A stretch of 42,260 bases of DNA from contig NZ_JAOCCU010000052.1 of NCBI RefSeq assembly GCF_029840635.1, positions 1 to 42,260 on the forward strand. Reading direction: 5' to 3'. Source of the stretch: Mitsuaria sp. GD03876. Lineage in GTDB: Bacteria > Pseudomonadota > Gammaproteobacteria > Burkholderiales > Burkholderiaceae_C. Below the pieces are notes generated by a model. The model saw nothing but the letters and a program-made list of their open reading frames with translations. It was not told the DNA's origin and made no database searches. Positions 37,717 to 42,260 of the stretch are shown piece after piece; position 1 is the first letter of the stretch, and the number at the start of each line of letters is the position of its first letter. The position numbers were made by a program, and so were the translations under genes.

Positions 37717-38036
37717 ACGCGCGGCGTCGGGCCCCGGCGACGGATTCCGGTCGCTCCCGCAGGTCGTAACGCCAGACCGTTAAATGTAAAACGCCTTTCC
37801 GAAAACAGAGCCAGTCGTTAGTCTGCGCCCGTTGTCGACATGGCCGCGCCTGCGCGCTGGCGTGTCGGCACTGGCCGCTGCCCACGGCCACCGTCCCCGA
37901 CGCGGATCCTGCGATCCGGGTCGCGCGCGACGGAGGGATCGGCAGTTGGGTTCCCGCATTTTTCGATTCACCGCGACCGGGTGAGGGCGCAGCCATGCCC
38001 GCGCCGGATCGCGCCAACGACATTGGGAGACTTTCG
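37717..38036. other. 320-base intergenic region before the pectate lyase gene
   Basis: No convincing gene is seen. An AT-richer patch (about 37780-37825, containing TTAAATGTAAAACG and TCGTTAGTCTG) is the likeliest place for the pectate lyase promoter, but no clear -35/-10 pair can be assigned. The ribosome site GGGAG lies at 38025-38029, seven bases before the start codon. Confidence 0.6.
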
Positions 38037-39485
38037 ATGAAGAGCACCCGTTTCGACGCATCCGCTGAATTGGTCGCGCCGCGGCCGCCGCAGTCCGGCG
38101 CCTTGCGCGCGCCGCGTCCCGCCCTGGCGGCGATGGCCGTCGTCGTCGGCGCCGTCGCGCCGCTGGGCGTGGCGCACGCGGTCGACTGGCCGTCCGGCTT
38201 CTCCAAGTGCGCCGACGAAGGCGGCACCTGCAAGGTCGGCGACACCGCCCGCCAGGTGTCCTTCGGCGTCAAGGACAAGTGGGTCCTCAAGACCCTGAGC
38301 GGCAACGTCGCCTGCACCGCCGCGACCTTCGGCGGCGCCGATCCGAACCCCGGCGTGAAGGAGAAATGCGCGGTCGGCCCGACGGGCTCGCCAGCCCCCG
38401 CGCCTTCCCCGGCGCCGTCCCCTTCCCCCGCCCCATCGCCCGCTCCCGCGCCGTCGCCAGCGCCCGCCGGCCACAGCGGCGGTTATGCCGGCCAGGTCAG
38501 CGGCGGCGGCGCCGCGACGCCGGTCACCGTCACCACCGCGGCGCAGATGCAGGCGGCGATCGACGCCTACAGCGGCACCGGCGGCCTGGTGATCCGCTAC
38601 GCGGGGACCTTCGACTTCGGCACCATCCCCGATCCCTGCGCGCAGTGGAAGAAACCGGCCGGCGCCGTCGTCGAGATCAAGAACAAGAGCAACGTCACGA
38701 TCGAGGGCGTCAACGGCTCGGCGGCGAACTTCGGTCTCGCGATCAAGGCCGCGGCGACCAACATCATCATCCGCAACATGACGATCGGCCTGCTGCCCGG
38801 CTCCATCGACGCCATCGGCATCGAAGGGCAGAGCGGCAAGTTCCCGGGCTACGTCTGGATCGACCACAACACGCTGTTCAGCTCGACCGCCGAGTGCTCC
38901 GGCGCCGGCGACCTGGAGTTCGACGGCCTCATCGACAGCAAGGCCGGCGCGCATCACATCACCTACTCCTACAACCACCTGCACGACCACCACAAGGTCG
39001 GGCTGATCGGCTCCAGCGACAGCGACGCCAGCGACCGCTACATCACCTTCCACCACAACGTGTACAGCAACGTCGGCTCGCGCCTGCCGCTGCAGCGCGG
39101 CGGCTACACGCACCTGTACAACAACCTCTATTCGAAGGTGCTGACCTCGGGCGCCAACATCCGGATGGGCGGGTACGCGCTGATCGAAGGCAACTACTTC
39201 GAAAACGCGCAGAACCCGGTCACGTCGCGCGACAGCCCGTCGATCGGCTACTGGGAGCTGCGCAACAACAACGTGCGCGGCCCGGCCGACTTCGCGACCT
39301 ACGGCATCACCTGGGTGGCCAGCGGCTCGAGCCCGTCGCGCGACGCCAGCGACTGGACGACGACGGCCAACTTCCCCGTCGGGATCCCGTATGCCTACAC
39401 GGTGCACGCGCCGGCCTGCGTGAAGCAGAAGCTGCCCGGCGTGGCCGGGGCGGGGAAGAACTACGCGACCTTGAGTTGCGAGTGA
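38037..39485 (+). CDS. Secreted modular pectate lyase, PL1 family
   Basis: Pectate lyases cleave polygalacturonate by calcium-assisted beta-elimination. The 482-residue protein has a long signal peptide (about 1-48, cleaved after AHA), a small four-cysteine module (49-113; C58, C65, C93, C111), a Ser/Pro/Ala linker (118-144) and the parallel beta-helix PL1 domain (about 150-482). PL1 markers are YVWIDHNTLFS (WIDH at 274-277), the calcium-site segment DGLIDSKAGAHHITYSYNHLHDHHK, and ITFHHNVYSNVGSRLPLQRGG with catalytic-site arginines R349/R354. The start at 38037 has a good ribosome site. It is a monocistronic gene and suggests use of plant cell walls. The N-terminal module may bind carbohydrate, which is inference. 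Confidence 0.93.
   Translation: MKSTRFDASAELVAPRPPQSGALRAPRPALAAMAVVVGAVAPLGVAHAVDWPSGFSKCADEGGTCKVGDTARQVSFGVKDKWVLKTLSGNVACTAATFGGADPNPGVKEKCAVGPTGSPAPAPSPAPSPSPAPSPAPAPSPAPAGHSGGYAGQVSGGGAATPVTVTTAAQMQAAIDAYSGTGGLVIRYAGTFDFGTIPDPCAQWKKPAGAVVEIKNKSNVTIEGVNGSAANFGLAIKAAATNIIIRNMTIGLLPGSIDAIGIEGQSGKFPGYVWIDHNTLFSSTAECSGAGDLEFDGLIDSKAGAHHITYSYNHLHDHHKVGLIGSSDSDASDRYITFHHNVYSNVGSRLPLQRGGYTHLYNNLYSKVLTSGANIRMGGYALIEGNYFENAQNPVTSRDSPSIGYWELRNNNVRGPADFATYGITWVASGSSPSRDASDWTTTANFPVGIPYAYTVHAPACVKQKLPGVAGAGKNYATLSCE
38388..38468 (+). repeat. Low-complexity Pro-Ala-Ser linker repeats in the pectate lyase gene
   Basis: Repeated PAPSPAPSPSP-like units encode the flexible linker between the N-terminal module and the catalytic domain. 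Such linkers are common in secreted polysaccharide-degrading enzymes, and their copy number can vary between strains. Confidence 0.8.
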
Positions 39486-39530
39486 GCGGAGCGCGCTGGC
39501 GCTGAGCCAGCCGGACGCGCTGCCGCCGGG

Positions 39531-40736
39531 CTAGCCGGGCGGCAGCGCGAAGTCTTCTTCGACGTCGCGCGCGCGCCGGTCGGCGCCTCGCTGGAGCAGG
39601 CGTTGCACCGGCGCGCTGGCGAGCAGGCGCAGCGCGCCACGGGCCATCGCGATGCCCCAGCTCGACTTCAGGTGCATCAGGCGGATGAAGCGCGGGCTCA
39701 GTTCCTGCTGCGTGCGCTCGGCGTAGGGCCGCAGCATCGCCTCGTAGGAACGGAACGCCTCCTCATGCGTCGCGCATCGATGGAGTTCGCCCGCCAGCAC
39801 GTAGGCGCCGACCAGCGCCAGTGCCGTGCCCTTGCCGGTGAACGGCGTGGGGCAATGGGCGGCGTCGCCCAGCAGCACCATCCGGCCTTGGGACCAGGTC
39901 GAGGCCTGCACCTGGCTCATCGGGCCGAAGTAAAGGTCCTCCACGGCGTCCAGTTCCTCGAGCAACCGGTCCGCGATGCTGCCACGCCCGACCAGCGCCG
40001 CGCGCAATAGCGTCTTGGGGGATCGCCCCGTCGCGCCTCCCGTCTCTTTCGGATCGGACGGCGGGTTGGGGAAGGTGATCAGCACCGTGGTCACGGCCTC
40101 GCCGCCCGGGCGCAGGAAGATCATCGTGCCGCCGATGCCGTTGACCGACCGGGCCCAGAGGTCGTCCTGCGCGCGCCGGGGGATGTTGAAGAACGCCATG
40201 TGCGCGCCGAGGTCGCGCATCCGCGTCTGCCCGGCCAGACGCAGCGCGCGCGTCGACGAGTGCATGCCGTCGGCGCAGATCACGAGCTCGAAGGTCTCGG
40301 TGCCGCCGTCGTCGAAGGTGACGCGCACGCCGTCGTCCAGGTCCTCGAGCGCGAGGACGGACCGGCCGAAGCGGTACTCGCAGTGCGCGCGCGTGCTGTC
40401 GAAGAGCAGTCGCGCGAAGTCGCCGCGCAGGATCTCGAAGTCGCTGGTCAGGCCGCCGACGCTGCCCCGGGGGAACTCGGCGAAGAGGCGGCCGCGCTCG
40501 TCCAGCCACCGCTGGCCGCATTCGCGCGTGTTGCGCGCGAGGACCGCGTCCTCGAGCCCCATGCGCTGGAGCACGCGTTGTCCGGCGCCCTTGATGTCGA
40601 TGTTCTGCCCGCCGTCGCGGAACGACCTGGCCTTCTCGACGACGACGACCTGGTGGCCCTGGCGATGCAGCCAATGCGCGCACGCCGGTCCGGCAATGCC
40701 GGCGCCGCAGATCAGGATCTTCTTGCTGCTGTTCAT
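39531..40736 (-). CDS. FAD-dependent monooxygenase (group A flavoprotein hydroxylase type)
   Basis: The 401-residue product has the Rossmann FAD motif ILICGAGIAGPACAHWLHRQG (GxGxxG at 11-16) ending in VVVEKA, the DG motif LVICADGMHSSTRALRLAG, and the GD motif GRMVLLGDAAHCPTPFTGKGTALALVGAYVLAGEL that binds the FAD ribityl chain. This is the PHBH-like aromatic hydroxylase fold, also used by TetX and polyketide-modifying enzymes. RGGQN-type residues follow the first motif as GGQNIDIKG. The start at 40736 fits MNSSKKILICGAG; upstream frame is the shadow of the regulator. It diverges from an AraC regulator, which probably controls it. Substrate is unknown. Confidence 0.88.
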   Translation of the reverse strand: MNSSKKILICGAGIAGPACAHWLHRQGHQVVVVEKARSFRDGGQNIDIKGAGQRVLQRMGLEDAVLARNTRECGQRWLDERGRLFAEFPRGSVGGLTSDFEILRGDFARLLFDSTRAHCEYRFGRSVLALEDLDDGVRVTFDDGGTETFELVICADGMHSSTRALRLAGQTRMRDLGAHMAFFNIPRRAQDDLWARSVNGIGGTMIFLRPGGEAVTTVLITFPNPPSDPKETGGATGRSPKTLLRAALVGRGSIADRLLEELDAVEDLYFGPMSQVQASTWSQGRMVLLGDAAHCPTPFTGKGTALALVGAYVLAGELHRCATHEEAFRSYEAMLRPYAERTQQELSPRFIRLMHLKSSWGIAMARGALRLLASAPVQRLLQRGADRRARDVEEDFALPPG

Positions 40737-40740
40737 GGTT

Positions 40741-40767
40741 CCCGTACACCTTCCTTGCTGGTACGGG
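40741..40767. promoter_or_regulatory. Inverted repeat CCCGTAC-N13-GTACGGG, candidate operator
   Basis: Perfect 7-base arms at 40741-40747 and 40761-40767 flank 13 bases just before the monooxygenase start codon, in the 141-base divergent region shared with the AraC gene. Half-site centres are 20 bases apart, about two helical turns. It would lie in the 5' region of the monooxygenase transcript, so it could act as an operator or as an RNA hairpin. Confidence 0.5.
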
Positions 40768-40877
40768 CAGGACGATAGGAAGGGGGCGGCCAGGCAACAA
40801 GGAGCGGTCATGCCAAGATCTGTTGAATTCCTGCCATCGCCGCGTCCGTCCAGCGTCCTTCGCCCGCACCCGCCCTC

Positions 40878-41753
40878 ATGCCGATCTACTCGAACGATTC
40901 GCCCATCGATTGGGAGGAGCCCGATCTCGTGCCGCGTCCCGTGGTGACGCTGGGGGTCGTGGGGCTGGAGGCGGCGGACTGGGAGGTCGAGGACAGCGAT
41001 GGCGATGGTGATGGCGATGGCGGCGGAGGCCGGGTTGGCCCGGGCAAGGCGCATGGCCAGGGGACCGTCTTCCATGCGCATCGCAAGGGGCAGTTCCTGC
41101 TGTGGATGCGCGGCGTGCTCACCTGCGAGGTCGAGGGCGGCTTCTGGCTGGTGCCGCCGGGGCAGGGCCTCTGGGTGCCGGCGGGCGTGTCGCACCGGAT
41201 GGAGACGGCGGGCCGGGTGGAGTGCTACATCGTCTACGTCGATCCCGCGGCCGCCGACGCATTGCCGGCGCAGTGCTGCACGCTCGCGGCGACACCGCTG
41301 CTGCGCGAGCTGGTCATCCGGTCGGCGGCCTTGCCGATGCGCTATCCGGAGGACGGCATGGCGCCGCGGCTGGTGGCGCTGCTGCTGGACGAGCTGGCGC
41401 TGGCGCCAGCGGGAACGCTCCATTTGCCGATGCCCGCGCAAGGGCGGCTGCGACCGCTGGTCGACTGGATGATGGCCAATCCCGCCGAGCGCGGGAGCAT
41501 CGACGCTTGCGCCGCCCGGATGGACCTGAGCGCCCGCACGCTGTCGCGGTTGATCGTGCGCGAGACCGGGATGAGCTTCGGCCGCTGGCGGCGGCAATTG
41601 CATCTGCTGCTGGCGCTGCAATGGCTGGCGAAAGGGGCGACGGTGCAGGACGTCGCGGATGGGTTGGGCTACGAGAACGCCAGCAACTTCGTCGTGATGT
41701 TCCGCAAGGCGCTGGGCGAGCCGCCGGGGCGTTATCTCGCGTCGCGCGGATAG
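40878..41753 (+). CDS. AraC-family transcriptional regulator with cupin sensor domain
   Basis: The 291-residue protein has an N-terminal AraC-type cupin domain (about 20-135: FHAHRKGQFLLWMRGVLTCEVEG, VPPGQGLWVPAGVSHRMETAGRV) and a C-terminal pair of helix-turn-helix motifs (about 190-291: IDACAARMDLSARTLSRLIVRETG, and TVQDVADGLGYENASNFVVMFRKALGEPPGRYL, the AraC signature). An in-frame Asp-Gly run (EDSDGDGDGDGGGG) interrupts the cupin's first strands. Divergent placement from the monooxygenase suggests local control. The effector is unknown. Confidence 0.9.
   Translation: MPIYSNDSPIDWEEPDLVPRPVVTLGVVGLEAADWEVEDSDGDGDGDGGGGRVGPGKAHGQGTVFHAHRKGQFLLWMRGVLTCEVEGGFWLVPPGQGLWVPAGVSHRMETAGRVECYIVYVDPAAADALPAQCCTLAATPLLRELVIRSAALPMRYPEDGMAPRLVALLLDELALAPAGTLHLPMPAQGRLRPLVDWMMANPAERGSIDACAARMDLSARTLSRLIVRETGMSFGRWRRQLHLLLALQWLAKGATVQDVADGLGYENASNFVVMFRKALGEPPGRYLASRG
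40998..41021 (+). repeat. Hexanucleotide repeat GATGG(C/T) x4 inside the AraC gene
   Basis: Four tandem GATGGC/GATGGT units encode Asp-Gly dipeptides in the sensor domain. The unit is a multiple of three, so slippage would change loop length without a frameshift. Confidence 0.85.
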
Positions 41754-41821
41754 GGCAGGGAGGCCGCCATGGTCGGTCGGTCCGCTCGCAGGGCCCTGGC
41801 GAAATCGAGCGCCCAAATGGA

Positions 41822-41853
41822 AAACCCCGCAGCATTTGCATGCTGCGGGGTTT
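41822..41853. terminator. Strong hairpin terminator between the AraC gene and tRNA-Met
   Basis: A perfect 13-base stem (AAACCCCGCAGCA and complement) with loop TTTGCA lies immediately after the 3' end of tRNA-Met on the minus strand, where it continues into TTTTCC. The plus side ends GGGGTTTCG. It likely ends the tRNA transcript and may also stop the AraC transcript. Confidence 0.85.
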
Positions 41854-41859
41854 CGTATC

Positions 41860-41936
<77 letters not shown>

Positions 41937-41950
41937 TTGCGAAGACAGCG

Positions 41951-41980
41951 ACTATAGCAAAGTTTTCGAAGACAATGCAA
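41951..41980 (-). promoter_or_regulatory. Promoter of tRNA-Met
   Basis: On the minus strand TTGCAT (41980-41975) and TATAGT (41956-41951) are 18 bases apart, a good sigma70 match. The -10 lies 14 bases before the mature tRNA 5' end, leaving a short leader. Confidence 0.7.
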
Positions 41981-42037
41981 GCCCCGCCGATCACGGCATC
42001 AAAAAGTTCGGCGCGCGAGTCCCACTCGACCCCCTCC

Positions 42038-42260
42038 ATGTTCAGCTTCCTCAAGAAAAAACTCGGCTTCGGCAGCGCCGATCCCGCGCCCGCGCCGGCT
42101 CCCGAAGCCCCGCCGGCTCCGGCCGCTCCCACGCCCGCCCCCGCGCCCATCGCGCCGGCTCCGGCCCCCGCCCTCGAGCCGCCGCTTGCCCCGGCCCCGG
42201 CGCAAGTCCTGCCCCCCGTTCCGCAGCCGGTGCCGGCTCCCGCGACGACGCCTGTTGCCG
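42038..42260 (+). CDS. ftsY: Probable FtsY (SRP receptor) N-terminus, truncated by window edge
   Basis: The visible 74 residues are MFSFLKKKLGFGSADPAPAP followed by an almost pure Pro/Ala stretch with no stop to the window end. A short MFSF-(F/L)-K-K-K amphipathic start with a long low-complexity A-domain is typical of proteobacterial FtsY, the membrane-associated GTPase receptor for the signal recognition particle. The GTPase domain would lie outside the window. No good ribosome site is seen before the ATG. Other proteins with a basic start and a Pro/Ala linker cannot be excluded. Confidence 0.5.
   Translation, partial: MFSFLKKKLGFGSADPAPAPAPEAPPAPAAPTPAPAPIAPAPAPALEPPLAPAPAQVLPPVPQPVPAPATTPVA

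Noticed and set aside
38388-38468. Possible CRISPR-like or tandem array in the pectate lyase gene
   Set aside because: The repeats are short in-frame codons for a Pro/Ser/Ala linker with no unique spacers.
39531-41816. Single 761-codon minus-strand protein covering the monooxygenase and more
   Set aside because: Only the part from 40736 downward is flavoprotein-like. The rest is antisense to the AraC regulator.

Overview
The window is a contiguous, GC-rich (roughly two-thirds G+C by eye) chromosomal stretch from a betaproteobacterium, most likely of order Burkholderiales (Roseateles/Mitsuaria/Rubrivivax-like). That placement is inferred from conserved gene order (mlaA-mlaC-mlaB; pilB-pilC-pilD-coaE-zapD-yacG; ispB / rplU-rpmA-obgE-proB; hemA-prfA-prmC-grxD-ubiX) and from codon use. 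No rRNA, insertion sequence, prophage, integrase or CRISPR array was seen. Almost all of it is core genome; the accessory part is at the right end (RND efflux operon, pectate lyase, flavin monooxygenase with AraC regulator).

Layout. 1-1.7 kb: end of an Mla lipid-transport operon. 1.8-7.6 kb: a central-carbon block with two divergent units, zwf-hexR (minus) and tal-pgi-HAD phosphatase (plus); a HexR-type palindrome sits between the -35 and -10 of the tal promoter. 7.6-13.4 kb: an elaborate nested palindrome, then the minus-strand type IV pilus operon pilB-pilC-pilD-coaE-zapD-yacG. 13.7-14.8 kb: tRNA-Pro and ispB (minus). 15.0-18.3 kb: rplU-rpmA, obgE and proB (plus). 18.3-22.7 kb: rppH (minus), then proS, a DUF418-type membrane protein and a lytic transglycosylase (plus). 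22.7-28.0 kb: a minus-strand series hemA, prfA-prmC, an outer-membrane protein of unknown role, and grxD-ubiX. 28.2-31.3 kb: a small membrane protein (plus), then miaB, an exported unknown protein and an L,D-transpeptidase-like protein (minus). 31.7-37.7 kb: RND pump, membrane-fusion protein and outer-membrane factor, translationally coupled. 38.0-39.5 kb: secreted modular PL1 pectate lyase. 39.5-41.8 kb: FAD monooxygenase and AraC regulator, divergent. 41.9-42.3 kb: tRNA-Met and the start of a probable ftsY.

How the genes work together. Zwf, Tal and Pgi interconvert glucose-6-phosphate and pentose-phosphate intermediates and appear to share a HexR switch, with the regulator encoded in the zwf operon. 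The YihX-like HAD protein after pgi may supply another sugar-phosphate step. The pil genes give the pilus extension ATPase, inner-membrane platform and prepilin peptidase. The pectate lyase points to plant-associated or plant-debris life.

I did not find a convincing undescribed defence or mobile system. The signals most worth following are the HexR operator, the 105-base nested palindrome at 7576-7680, the palindrome cluster before the RND operon, the very short distance between a consensus -10 and the hemA start, and several unassigned exported proteins.
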